A stretch of DNA of 64,000 nt from Burkholderiales bacterium (GTDB lineage: Bacteria; Pseudomonadota; Gammaproteobacteria; Burkholderiales; Casimicrobiaceae): positions 1-64,000 of the forward strand of contig JAEUPL010000003.1 of the NCBI GenBank assembly GCA_016790165.1, read 5' to 3'. The position numbers and the translations under genes are program-made. Positions within the stretch are counted from its first letter, which is position 1; the number at the start of each line of letters is the position of its first letter. Below the pieces are notes generated by a model that saw nothing but the letters and a program-made list of their open reading frames with translations, had not been told where the DNA came from and searched no databases. Shown here one piece after another: positions 55,684 through 64,000 of the stretch.

Positions 55684-57837
55684 ATGTCACGTTTCGTTCG
55701 TATCGCTTTGTTGTTCGCTGCCAGCGTTTCCCATGTCGCACAGGCTGCCCCGGTCGCCACGCCGGTGCGCAACGTGCCGCAGACCTATCACGGGACGGTG
55801 GTGGATGACCCCTACCGCTGGCTCGAAGACACCGACGCCGCGGAGACCAAAGCCTGGATGCGCGCGCAGGCCGATGCCACGCAGCGCGTCATTGATCGCA
55901 TCCCGGGCCGGGCACAACTGCTCAAGCAGATGCTTGACGCCGAGAACGCGGTGGCCGCGCGCGCGCTGGACGTGACGCGCACCGCCTCGGGGCACGTCTT
56001 TTTCACGCGTCGCGCGGTCGGCGCTGCACATCCCGCGCTGTACGTTCGCTCATCGCTCAACGGAGAGGATCGTATGCTCATCGACGTTGCCGCGCGCGGC
56101 GCGAAGACGGCGCTGGATTACTTCTTCCCGTCGCCGGACGGAAAACGCGTGGCCTATGGCCTCTCCAGCGCAGGCTCCGAGCGTGCCGCGCTCTATGTGA
56201 TGGACGTGGGCAGCGGACGCGACATCGCCGGGCCGTTTGCCGACGCCATGTGGAATGGCAATGGCGTGAGCAAATGGGAGCGCGACGGCAAGGCGTTTTC
56301 ATTCATCACGCTACGCGAGCCAGGCACCGCCCGCAGCAAGACCGAGGCGTTTGAGTGGAATCGCACCTGGCGCTGGAGCGAGGATCGTCCGGCCGCGCCA
56401 ACCTTGGTGTTCGACGCCGCCAAACCGCTCGGCCCCGCGATGATCGCCACCGAGTCGGCACAAGTATTTCGCTATCCCGACAGCGCGTGGGAAATCATGC
56501 AGGTTGAGGACGGGGTACGTCGCGACTCACGCGCGCTCAAGCGCAAAGTGGGCTCCGGCGAAAGCTTCGCACCGTTTTTGCAGTTCGATGATGGTGTCAG
56601 CCGCTTCCAGGTACGCGGCGACACGATCTATGCCGTTTCGCGCATCAATGCGCCGCGCTATCAAGTCGTCGCCACCTCGCTCGTCACACCCGACTGGAAA
56701 TCGCCGCACGTGGTGTTGCCCGCCGGTGATTACGTGGTCGACAACCTGCACGCCGCCCGCGACGCGCTTTACGTGAGCGTGCGCGACGGCGCACGCTTCC
56801 GGCTGTTCCGCATCGACTATCGCAGCTTCGCGCGCGAGGAAATCGTGCTGCCCTTCCCCGGCACCCTGCGGTTGCACACCAACGACAACGCGCAGGTCGG
56901 GGTGCTCGTCTCGCTCGGTGGCTGGACGAACGTCACACAGCACTACGCTGTAGGCCCGAAGGACAGCGCCGTGCAGCTCACCACGCTGCAGCCGCGCAGC
57001 GGTGGCGACAGCCTGCCCGGCATATCGAGTCGCGTTGAAATGGCGCGCAGCCACGACGGGGTGATGGTGCCCCTGTCGATCGTGCAGAAGGACGGCGCCG
57101 CGAAAACCGGCAAGACGCCGACGCTGATCTGGGCCTATGGCGCCTACGGTTTTTCGCAGAACCCATCGCTGCGCAGTGAGTACGCCGGATGGCTCAACGC
57201 TGGCTACGCCTACGTGAACTGTCACGTTCGCGGCGGTGGCGAGTACGGCGAGGCGTGGTACACCGCCGGCAAGATCGCAACCAAGGCCAATACCTGGAAG
57301 GACTTGATCGCCTGCGCCGAGCACCTGATTGCCACGGGTGTCACCACCCCTGCCAAACTTGGCATTGTGGGACGCAGCGCGGGCGGCATCGCCGTCGGGC
57401 GCGCGATGACCGAGCGCCCGGAGCTGTTCGCGGTGGCCGCGCCGGGCGTCGGCGTGCTTGACGCCGTTCGTGCCGAAACCGAGCCCAATGGCGCGGGCAA
57501 CACCATGGAATTCGGCACGGTAAAGCAGCCCGACGAGTTCAGGGCCCTGCTCGCCATGAGCGCCTACCATCATGTGAAGGCCGGCGTGAAGTATCCCGCC
57601 GCGATCCTGCCGCACGGCGTGAACGATTCGCGCGTTGCGGTGTGGCAGTCGTCCAAGATGGCCGCGGCGTTGCAGGCCGCCCGGCCGGATGCCAAACCCG
57701 TACTGCTCGACCTCGACTATCAGGCCGGGCACGGTCGTGGCAGCTCGCGGGAACAGCAGCTGGCGAGCTTCGCCAACGTGCTCGCCTTTTTCCTGTGGCA
57801 GATGGGCGAGCCCGGATTTCAGCCGGCCGCGCCGTGA
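55684..57837 (+). CDS. Prolyl oligopeptidase family protein (S9A), exported
   Basis: 717 residues. Signal peptide (IALLFAASVSHVAQA) followed by the beta-propeller opening DDPYRWLEDTD, which is the classical S9A N-terminus. Catalytic triad: Ser565 in GRSAGGIAVG, Asp648 in HGVNDSRV and His683 in QAGHGRGSS. Cleaves short proline-containing peptides; here in the periplasm. Its stop overlaps the next gene start (GTGA). Divergent from the haloperoxidase gene across about 270 bases. Confidence 0.92.
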   Translation: MSRFVRIALLFAASVSHVAQAAPVATPVRNVPQTYHGTVVDDPYRWLEDTDAAETKAWMRAQADATQRVIDRIPGRAQLLKQMLDAENAVAARALDVTRTASGHVFFTRRAVGAAHPALYVRSSLNGEDRMLIDVAARGAKTALDYFFPSPDGKRVAYGLSSAGSERAALYVMDVGSGRDIAGPFADAMWNGNGVSKWERDGKAFSFITLREPGTARSKTEAFEWNRTWRWSEDRPAAPTLVFDAAKPLGPAMIATESAQVFRYPDSAWEIMQVEDGVRRDSRALKRKVGSGESFAPFLQFDDGVSRFQVRGDTIYAVSRINAPRYQVVATSLVTPDWKSPHVVLPAGDYVVDNLHAARDALYVSVRDGARFRLFRIDYRSFAREEIVLPFPGTLRLHTNDNAQVGVLVSLGGWTNVTQHYAVGPKDSAVQLTTLQPRSGGDSLPGISSRVEMARSHDGVMVPLSIVQKDGAAKTGKTPTLIWAYGAYGFSQNPSLRSEYAGWLNAGYAYVNCHVRGGGEYGEAWYTAGKIATKANTWKDLIACAEHLIATGVTTPAKLGIVGRSAGGIAVGRAMTERPELFAVAAPGVGVLDAVRAETEPNGAGNTMEFGTVKQPDEFRALLAMSAYHHVKAGVKYPAAILPHGVNDSRVAVWQSSKMAAALQAARPDAKPVLLDLDYQAGHGRGSSREQQLASFANVLAFFLWQMGEPGFQPAAP

Positions 57838-58466
57838 CGATAGCTGGCGCGGCCCGCGTTGCGGCGGCGCTCTGCGTGCTGTTGCTCGCAAGCGGCTGCG
57901 CAACGGTCACTACGCCGGCCACGCCCCCGGCGCCGGCCGTGCCCTGGGTGACGACTGAGCATTGGGGCGGCGAACGGGTTGGCCCGGACACGGCACCCGC
58001 GCTGCGGCACCACATCACGCACATCACGCTGCATCATGGCGGTGTCGACTTCCCGCGAAGTCGCGACGCGAAGGAGTATCTTCGTTCGCTGCAGCGCTGG
58101 TCGCGCGGCACGCGCGGCTGGATTGACTTGCCCTATCACGTGCTCATCGACCTTGACGGCGTCGCCTACGAAGGCCGCGATCTTCGGCTCGCCGGTGACA
58201 CCAACACGGAGTACGACCCGACGGGTCACGCTCTGGTGGTGCTGCTGGGCAACTATGACGAGATCGAGCCGTCAGCCGCGCAGATTGACGCGGTGGTGCG
58301 CGTTGTTACCGATCTGGCGCGGCGCTATGGCGTGCCGGTTGAGCGCATCGCAAGCCATCGCGACTACGCACAAACGACTTGCCCTGGCCGCTACCTCTAC
58401 CGAGTCATCGAGAACGGCAGCTTGCGCGCGCGCGTGGCGGCCGCGCTACCGATGGGTTCGCAGTAG
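57834..58466 (+). CDS. N-acetylmuramoyl-L-alanine amidase (lipoprotein, AmiD-like)
   Basis: 210 residues from GTG 57834, overlapping the peptidase stop. Signal ends with lipobox LLASGC, so it is an outer-membrane or envelope lipoprotein. Amidase_2 fold: HHITHITLHHGGVDFP with the first zinc His, LDGVAYEGRDL, and ASHRDYAQTTCPGRYLY with the second His and the conserved Cys. Recycles or turns over peptidoglycan. Translationally coupled to the S9A peptidase, so both probably act on periplasmic peptides. Confidence 0.88.
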   Translation: MTIAGAARVAAALCVLLLASGCATVTTPATPPAPAVPWVTTEHWGGERVGPDTAPALRHHITHITLHHGGVDFPRSRDAKEYLRSLQRWSRGTRGWIDLPYHVLIDLDGVAYEGRDLRLAGDTNTEYDPTGHALVVLLGNYDEIEPSAAQIDAVVRVVTDLARRYGVPVERIASHRDYAQTTCPGRYLYRVIENGSLRARVAAALPMGSQ

Positions 58467-58946
58467 ACGAACGAAGGCGCTGGCGACGGCCGAAATCGCC
58501 GCGACGCAGAGCGCCACGAGCGTCGGCAAGACGGCGCCGAAAGTCCATGTCATTGCGAGCACGAAACCGAGCAGATACTGTGGTCGATAGAGCGGCACCA
58601 CACAGCCGACCACGACGATCGCGAGCAACAGGTAACCCGCCATGTCATGCTGATGCGTCAGAAACAGCGCGACCACGGTTAGGCCCGCCACGGCCGCACC
58701 GGCGGCACCTGCGAATGCGACCCGCCACGGAAGGCCACGCCGCTGACTGTCGGCTACGGCGAACCACGTGAGCAACGGCAGCAGCAACAGGCCCCAGGCG
58801 TTGGACACGGCTGGCCAGTCCGCATTGTTGAGCAGGTGGTGCGCACGAATACCGCCGTGCACATGCTCCCAGGACAGATGTGCGGCCTCGGCGAGAACCA
58901 CGGCCAGAATCAGCGCGAGTTGGTGGTGGCGTGCGTTCAGCATCAT
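58446..58946 (-). CDS. Membrane protein, unknown
   Basis: 166 residues from ATG 58946, preceded by GGGAGAA. Four or five membrane segments (LALILAVVLAEAAHL, NAWGLLLLPLLTWFAV, AGLTVVALFLTHQHDMAGYLLLAIVVVGCVV). Histidine-rich stretches (WEHVHGGIRAHH and FLTHQHD) are notable. No recognised family. Its end overlaps the amidase gene by 21 bases tail-to-tail. Confidence 0.65.
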   Translation of the reverse strand: MMLNARHHQLALILAVVLAEAAHLSWEHVHGGIRAHHLLNNADWPAVSNAWGLLLLPLLTWFAVADSQRRGLPWRVAFAGAAGAAVAGLTVVALFLTHQHDMAGYLLLAIVVVGCVVPLYRPQYLLGFVLAMTWTFGAVLPTLVALCVAAISAVASAFVRLLRTHR

Positions 58947-59291
58947 CGCGTTCTCCCGCGCATTCGTGAAGGCTTCGGATGTCGCTGCGGGCGCCACAGC
59001 GTCAAGACGCCTATTGTCAACGCGGAACCGGCATGACGCCTGGCAGATGCGACTGAATCCCGATGGTTGCGACGGATCGCGGGGCAGCCGGGACCTCCCG
59101 GATCCCGCTGATCCGTGCAGATGCGCAGCGTGGCTGCATCAACGCGCCGCATCAATCGGGTGGCAATGACTTTTCAGCGCTGTCGACGGACTGGCGGTCG
59201 TTCGCAGCGAATTTTCAAAGAAGTCGACTTCTTAGCAAAAATGCACCAATGCACCATTCAGTCGCGGATAGCAGCGAAAAGCTGATCCTCG
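58947..59291. other. Gap between membrane protein and aroA, with repeat copy
   Basis: 345 bases; contains the fourth dispersed repeat copy (59165-59230). The rest shows nothing recognisable. Confidence 0.4.
59165..59230 (+). repeat. Dispersed 66-nt intergenic repeat, copy 4
   Basis: Starts AATGACTTTT, contains CGACGGACTGGCGGTCGTT and ends GTCGACTT. Internal spacing is identical to copies 1 and 2; by hand count 39 of 66 positions equal copy 2 with no gaps. Confidence 0.7.
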
Positions 59292-60617
59292 CTAGACTGT
59301 CACCGACGCCAGCGCGCGAAAGTACTCCGGAAACGTCTTGTTCACGCACTGCGGGTCATTGATCCGCACCGGCACGCCGCGCGGGCCAAGGCTCGCCAGC
59401 GAGAAACACATCGCGATGCGGTGATCATCGTAAGTATCGATGGCGACGTTCGGCGTGATTGTGGCGGGTGGCGTGACCGCGATCCAGTCGGCGCCCTCCT
59501 CCACCTTCGCACCGAGTTTGCGCAGCTCGGTGGCCATCGCAGCGATACGATCGGTCTCTTTCACGCGCCAGCTGCCGATGTTAGTCAGCCGCGTGGTTCC
59601 TTCGGCGAACAAGGCCACGACCGCGAGCGTCATGGCCGCGTCGGGAATGTGGTTCATGTCTGCATCAATCGCGCGCAAACGGCCGTCCGACGGCGCTTCG
59701 GCCGTAATGGCATGGTCGTCCCACTTTACGTGCGCGCCAAACGCGGCGAGCGCATCAGCAAATTTCACGTCGCCCTGCAGCGCCGCGCGGCCGACGCCCT
59801 CTACTCGCACCGGCCCGCCGCCGATGGCTCCCGCTGCCAGGAAATACGACGCCGACGACGCGTCGCCTTCCACCGCGTACGCGCCCGGTGAGCGGTAGCG
59901 GGCCGCGTCCCCGCCGGGCACCGTGAAGCGAGACCAGCCGTCGCGCACCACAGCCACCCCGAACTGCGCCATCATCGCGAGCGTGATCTCGATGTACGGC
60001 TTGGATATCAGTTCACCAACGACCTCGATGGTCGCCGCCTGCCCGCTGCGGGCCGTGACCAGCGGCAAGGCCATCAGCAGCCCGGTGAGGAACTGCGACG
60101 ACACATCACCGCGAATCGGAATCGGTCGATCCACGCGAATGTCGCCGCAGCGAATGGTCAGCGGCGGAAAGCCGGCGTTGCCGGTGTAGTCAATCGCGGC
60201 GCCGATGGCGCGCAAGGCATCGACCAGGTCGCCGATCGGCCGTTCGCGCATGCGCGGCACGCCATCCACGCGGTAATTGGCGCCATTGCCTGCCGCCAAG
60301 GCCAGCGTCGCCACCAGCGAGCGCGTCGCGGTCCCTGCGTTGCCAACGAACAAATCAGCATCCAGCGCCGAAAACACGCCGTCGCAGCCCGCGACCGTCA
60401 ACCTGCCATCGGCGCTGCGGTCGCTACAGGCAACGCCGAGCTTCGCCAGCGCATCGCGCATCACCCGCGTGTCGTCCGAATCGAGCAACCCGGTCATCAT
60501 CGTCGCTCCTTGCGCGAGCGCTGCGAGCAGCAAGGCGCGGTTCGAGATGCTTTTGGAGCCGGGGAGGTGGATCGTACCGCCCACGCGCCGCTGAGGAGGC
60601 AAGTCAAGGAATGGCAT
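59292..60617 (-). CDS. aroA: 3-phosphoshikimate 1-carboxyvinyltransferase (EPSP synthase)
   Basis: 441 residues. Transfers enolpyruvyl from PEP to shikimate-3-phosphate. Seen: [15 protein letters not shown] (shikimate and phosphate binding), the PEP loop [35 protein letters not shown], and the late [14 protein letters not shown] with catalytic residues. The glyphosate-sensing GNAGTA motif is of class I type. In related genomes it follows tyrA directly; here two unknown genes stand between. Confidence 0.96.
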   Translation of the reverse strand: MPFLDLPPQRRVGGTIHLPGSKSISNRALLLAALAQGATMMTGLLDSDDTRVMRDALAKLGVACSDRSADGRLTVAGCDGVFSALDADLFVGNAGTATRSLVATLALAAGNGANYRVDGVPRMRERPIGDLVDALRAIGAAIDYTGNAGFPPLTIRCGDIRVDRPIPIRGDVSSQFLTGLLMALPLVTARSGQAATIEVVGELISKPYIEITLAMMAQFGVAVVRDGWSRFTVPGGDAARYRSPGAYAVEGDASSASYFLAAGAIGGGPVRVEGVGRAALQGDVKFADALAAFGAHVKWDDHAITAEAPSDGRLRAIDADMNHIPDAAMTLAVVALFAEGTTRLTNIGSWRVKETDRIAAMATELRKLGAKVEEGADWIAVTPPATITPNVAIDTYDDHRIAMCFSLASLGPRGVPVRINDPQCVNKTFPEYFRALASVTV

Positions 60618-60808
60618 GGCGGCTAAATTCTATGAAAGTGGCGGCAGCCGCTGGCCCGTCGTCGTCGCTGCGGACGACCCGCGGGGTGGACATGTAACGG
60701 TGTGTAACGTCGGTGGTGTTGTTTCGTGCCACGGCATTGCCTACCCTTCCGTCCATCAGAAGACAGAACCTGCCGGGGTGGCGGTTCTTCTCAACGGGAG
60801 CACCCAAC

Positions 60809-61672
60809 ATGATTGACGCCAGCAATTGTTACTACGGAACGGAGCGCGCCACGATCAAGGTCAGCCAGCTCAAGGCGCGCTTCTTTCAGGAGCCACAGAA
60901 GGTGGCCGTGTGCGCCAACATGCAGAGCGCCTTCGATTTCTACTATCGCGCCCATCAGGCGATTCAGGCGTTCGGCGCCCGGCAATACGACTCGAAAGTC
61001 TCCGCCGCGACACGGAAAATCATTGGCGACGTCTGCTGGAAGATGCAGAAAGATCTGTTGGCCGCAGCAGACCCGGGTGTCAGTACCTATCTGGTATCCG
61101 GTCACTTGAAGTGGGCGTTTGAGCACTTGCAGTCCACCGGGAACGTCTGGACGGACGACGGTTTCAACGGCTGGCACGGGCTGACCATGCCCTCCTCAAT
61201 CGTCAATTTTCTGGAACACGTGGAGAGTGCAGGGCAGGAAGTTGTGACCAGCTACAAGGATTGGAACAACACCCAGAACCGGATCAAGGAAGCGAAACGC
61301 AACCAGCAGTGGGATCAACTCGGAACCCAGATCGGCTACGCCAAGACGGCGTTCGAAACCGTCACTCCCAAGCTATGGGCGTGGATGGGTGCGAGTGCGG
61401 AAACTGCCAGCCGTGCCGGTGAGATCGGCGGGAAGTGGCTTGGTTACGGTGGCTCATTGCACAACTATGCCTCGCTGTATCTGAAAGTTCGATACAACAA
61501 AGACGGTGCGGCGCAGGCGGCGCTGGCCGAGGCGGCTGCATTTGTCGTCGAAAAATTACCGGTGTTTGGCAGCCTGTACGGGGAGGTCATTCGCGGTATC
61601 CCGGGCCTCGTGACGTGGTTTAAGGGCTACGCCGAACAGCAACGTCGCGCCGTCAACATGGACTTCCGCTAA
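60809..61672 (+). CDS. Unknown protein 1 of an inserted convergent pair
   Basis: 287 residues from ATG 60809 (GGGAG 8 bases upstream). Mostly helical: an N-terminal part with Cys and Trp (CYYGTERATIKVS, WKMQKDLLAAADPG), a middle charged stretch and a C-terminal half with amphipathic or membrane-active helices (AAQAALAEAAAFVVEKLPVFG, IRGIPGLVTWFKG). No signal peptide and no recognised domain. Converges on the unknown gene at 61851. The pair splits tyrA and aroA and may be an effector/immunity-like unit (inference). Confidence 0.6.
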   Translation: MIDASNCYYGTERATIKVSQLKARFFQEPQKVAVCANMQSAFDFYYRAHQAIQAFGARQYDSKVSAATRKIIGDVCWKMQKDLLAAADPGVSTYLVSGHLKWAFEHLQSTGNVWTDDGFNGWHGLTMPSSIVNFLEHVESAGQEVVTSYKDWNNTQNRIKEAKRNQQWDQLGTQIGYAKTAFETVTPKLWAWMGASAETASRAGEIGGKWLGYGGSLHNYASLYLKVRYNKDGAAQAALAEAAAFVVEKLPVFGSLYGEVIRGIPGLVTWFKGYAEQQRRAVNMDFR

Positions 61673-61850
61673 GCGAGCGCGGATCGTCGACAGATCGTCT
61701 CAGCATAAGGTTCGCGACGGGTTCGTAGCCCGTGTCCATCCCGCCATCCACCGACATCGTTCGGGTGAAGGCGAAAAGCGATGCGGTTGCTTGGGCGCCA
61801 CCTGACGAGGTCGGCATCGGTCCGCCACGCTCCATGCGACGCGAACCGGG
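61673..61850. other. Convergent intergenic region
   Basis: Between the two unknown convergent genes; neither a clear terminator hairpin with T-run nor any other element is visible. Confidence 0.3.
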
Positions 61851-62972
61851 CTATTCCGAAAGCCCCTCCAGCGCGTCATGCAGATCCCAGGCGGCGAAGA
61901 ACGTCAGCGAGCCTGCCGACAGCGCCATCCCGGCGCGGCGGAGCAACTGTCCGCGATAGACGCGCGCAGCCTCCTTCGCGACCTGCGCCTCGATCTGGCG
62001 TTCAGCCTCCTTGGCCGCCTCCGCTTCCACTTTGCGTAGCGCCTGTTTTTCAGCCTCTGACACGGCTTTCAAACTTTTTTTCTCGGCCTCGAACAACCGC
62101 CGCGATTGCTTGGAGTTGCGTTTGGGGCCCCGCGCAATCACATCCTGTAGCTGCTTGTCGGCATCTCGCACCCGCTGCTGGGCTTGTCGCGCTGCCTCGA
62201 CCTTTGCGGCTTCGATAACCTCCTTCGCGGCCGCCGTATCGTCGGCGGATGCCACCAGCAGAGAGGTTCCCCTGGCGATCCCCTCTCCGCCGAGCGCGCC
62301 GCTGCCCTCGTTGGTCGCCGCTTTCCCCACCTCGAACCCAAGACTCAGCGCCTTCGCCCGCTTGCAGTCGTCCCAGGTCTTGATCGCGGCAAAACTTAAC
62401 GACTTGGTCAAGCCGATGACGGGCACCGCCACGGCCGCGCCGGCTTGTGAATAGAAGACGCCAGTCGCGCTGGTCGCCAGCTTTCCCGTGACCTTCGCCC
62501 ACAGGCCGACCGCGCCCACGGCCACCGTTCCGTAGATCAGCCCGAGCTCGGCAACGAACCGGGCAAGTTTCAACTCCTTCACGCTCCGATCCAGCACGTT
62601 CAACGTGTTGCGATTGATCTGGTTGAACTGACTGACTTTGTAGAAGTAGTTGTCGAGCCAGTGATCGCGAATCTCGTACTGCTTCAGCAACCAGTTGCAC
62701 AGTGCCACCGGTCCGTTCTGCGCAACGCGCACCATCTCAACAGCGCGCGCGATCGTCTGCGCCTGAATGGCTTTGCGCAGTTCACTTGCATTCGGCACCT
62801 GAGCTTCCCAAATGCCGATCTCGCCGGTCCAGTTGGTCATCAGTTCAATATGCCGCCATCCATAGTGAGTTGACTCCGCAAACACATGCGCCGCGGCTTG
62901 CTGCCGCAGGATCGGCAGGTGGGCCGCAAAGTCGACCAGCATGATCTCAATGGGCTTGGTACCAGTTGCCAT
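61851..62972 (-). CDS. Unknown protein 2 of an inserted convergent pair, membrane-active
   Basis: 373 residues from ATG 62972 with AGGGAG 8 bases upstream. N-terminal soluble part (VDFAAHLPILRQQAAAHVFAE is its start), then glycine/alanine-rich hydrophobic helices (AELGLIYGTVAVGAVGLW, AVAVPVIGLTKSLSFAA), a long alanine-lysine-glutamate coiled coil (residues about 250-345, e.g. EVIEAAKVEAARQAQQRV) and a terminal hydrophobic segment AGMALSAGSLTFFAAWD. The layout recalls pore-forming effectors with a membrane-insertion hairpin, but no homologue is known to me. Confidence 0.6.
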   Translation of the reverse strand: MATGTKPIEIMLVDFAAHLPILRQQAAAHVFAESTHYGWRHIELMTNWTGEIGIWEAQVPNASELRKAIQAQTIARAVEMVRVAQNGPVALCNWLLKQYEIRDHWLDNYFYKVSQFNQINRNTLNVLDRSVKELKLARFVAELGLIYGTVAVGAVGLWAKVTGKLATSATGVFYSQAGAAVAVPVIGLTKSLSFAAIKTWDDCKRAKALSLGFEVGKAATNEGSGALGGEGIARGTSLLVASADDTAAAKEVIEAAKVEAARQAQQRVRDADKQLQDVIARGPKRNSKQSRRLFEAEKKSLKAVSEAEKQALRKVEAEAAKEAERQIEAQVAKEAARVYRGQLLRRAGMALSAGSLTFFAAWDLHDALEGLSE

Positions 62973-63177
62973 CTCCAAATCTCCCTGACCGGTGAACAGG
63001 TAGGCGCGACGTGATTGCTGCTCGAATCACCCGCCCCAATCTGTTGGCGGTTGATATCGCCGCGCGACGATAGATTGTGCGCGAACTTTCCGGCGGAACC
63101 AAGCGAACGGGCGTTACATCCCGTTACGCCAGTGGTATGGCTAACGCATCGCGTGGTTTGGCACGGACGATCGTGAC
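62973..63177. other. Gap between unknown gene 2 and tyrA
   Basis: Must contain the promoter of unknown gene 2 and the 3' flank of tyrA. Nothing recognised. Confidence 0.3.
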
Positions 63178-64000
63178 CTACTCAACCTGCCCACCGTTAG
63201 CGAGCCGCGGCATGGGTTCACCGTGTTCAATGTGGCGCTGCCACGCGCGGCGGGCGGTCGACGCCCGGGTGTAGGATCGCTCAATCGCCGCGACGTCTGG
63301 TCCGGCGGCCGTGGTCAGCCAGCGATCAAAGTCGTCGAGGCGGGCACGGTAGACGGCCAGCTGTTGCCGCAGTGCATCCCGGTTGGCGATGGAGATGTCG
63401 CGCCACATTTCAGGCGATCCAGCGGCGATGCGCGTGAAGTCACGAAAACCGCTGGCGGCGTAGTTGAAATATTGGTCGGCGCGTGCGCTGGCGGCAAGCA
63501 AGTCGACCAGTGCAAAAGCCAGCAAGTGCGGCAGGTGGCTGACCGCCGCGAACACGTCGTCGTGCTCGGCCGCAGGCATGCGATGAATCAGCGCACCGGT
63601 CGCCTGCCACATCGCCGCCACGCGGTCTACGGCGGTCGGGGGCGTGTCCGCGTCGGCACAAATCACCACTTTGCGATCACGGTAGAGCGTCGCAAACGCC
63701 GCGCCTGCCCCGGTCTTCTCGGTGCCGGCAATCGGGTGCGCCGCGACGAACTGGTTGAAACGCCCACCGAACACACTGCGCGCCGCCGCGATCACATCCT
63801 GCTTGGTGCTGCCACCGTCGGTAACAAGGGTGCTGGGGCCTAAATGCGGCACGAGCGAGGTGAACACCGCCGGCATCTGCGCCACTGGCGTCGCCACGAA
63901 AACCACATCCGCGCGCGCCGCCGCCTCCAGGCTGACCGCTTCGTCGATCAGTCCCAAACGGAGCGCCTCATCGAGGTTAGCCTGCGAGCGACCCACACCC
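63178..64000 (-). CDS. tyrA: Prephenate dehydrogenase, N-terminus cut by window edge
   Basis: About 273 residues visible; the reading continues past base 64000, so the Rossmann GxGxxG start is missing from this window. Oxidative decarboxylation of prephenate on the tyrosine route. Seen: ADVVFVATPVAQMP, TDGGSTKQDVI, FVAAHPIAGTEKTGAGA with the catalytic His, and EHDDVFAAVSHLPHLLAFAL. The C-terminal helical dimer domain is complete. Same strand as aroA but separated by 2.5 kb of foreign-looking genes. Confidence 0.92.
   Translation of the reverse strand, partial: GVGRSQANLDEALRLGLIDEAVSLEAAARADVVFVATPVAQMPAVFTSLVPHLGPSTLVTDGGSTKQDVIAAARSVFGGRFNQFVAAHPIAGTEKTGAGAAFATLYRDRKVVICADADTPPTAVDRVAAMWQATGALIHRMPAAEHDDVFAAVSHLPHLLAFALVDLLAASARADQYFNYAASGFRDFTRIAAGSPEMWRDISIANRDALRQQLAVYRARLDDFDRWLTTAAGPDVAAIERSYTRASTARRAWQRHIEHGEPMPRLANGGQVE

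Overview
The window looks like a chromosomal stretch of a GC-rich betaproteobacterium, most likely Burkholderiales. The evidence is the thrS-infC-rpmI-rplT-pheS-pheT-ihfA-merR block, the tyrA/aroA neighbourhood, orphan Bug-type (tripartite tricarboxylate) binding proteins without membrane partners, and the general codon style. All assignments come from reading the sequence and from recall of families; no database search was run.

Layout. 1-140 is the 3' end of an IS481-type transposase. 335-6498 (minus strand) holds an outer-membrane barrel protein, a beta-ketothiolase, and a set of PdxA-like dehydrogenase plus three periplasmic binding proteins. 6844-8394 (plus) is a coupled triplet of DUF3617 secreted proteins. 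8531-11057 is an arsenosugar cluster (ArsS radical SAM and two glycosyltransferase-like proteins), followed by a fluoroacetate-dehalogenase-like hydrolase, a small membrane protein and a tartrate/D-malate dehydrogenase. 13633-13885 is a SEC-C zinc-motif gene broken by four homopolymer frameshifts. 14008-23262 is the metabolic centrepiece: URC1, URC4 and uracil phosphoribosyltransferase (the non-classical URC uracil catabolic route), a complete BmpA-type nucleoside ABC transporter and a CodA-like deaminase, all co-directional and mostly overlapping. Import of nucleosides or bases, deamination of cytosine to uracil, conversion to UMP and ring degradation fit together as one route.

23470-24966 is a lone, AT-richer P-loop ATPase that looks acquired. 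25260-27842 holds an M20 peptidase and a zinc-ribbon membrane protein, then tRNA-Pro(GGG). 28169-40769 is a catabolic block: a five-gene Liv-type ABC transporter, a flavin monooxygenase resembling 2,6-dihydroxypyridine hydroxylase, a VOC protein, and a CoxG/M/S/L-like molybdenum hydroxylase that lacks the CO dehydrogenase active-site loop, plus a second Liv-type binding protein. Oxidation of a (hetero)aromatic substrate is the likely theme. 40893-49339 is the conserved translation block with IHF-alpha, MerR and tRNA-Val(GAC). 49399-58946 holds DUF1178, a ferric-type ABC transporter lacking its binding protein, a Tat-type vanadium haloperoxidase, a prolyl oligopeptidase, a lipoprotein amidase and a membrane protein. 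59292-64000 is aroA and a 5'-truncated tyrA (cut by the window edge), separated by two convergent unknown genes that look like an insertion into a usually contiguous pair.

Structure not explained by genes: a 66-nt repeat occurs four times between genes (6623, 39442, 53698, 59165), always on the same strand with almost fixed internal spacing; a REP-like 24-nt-arm palindrome lies inside the pyrimidine cluster; and there is a possible attenuator in front of thrS.
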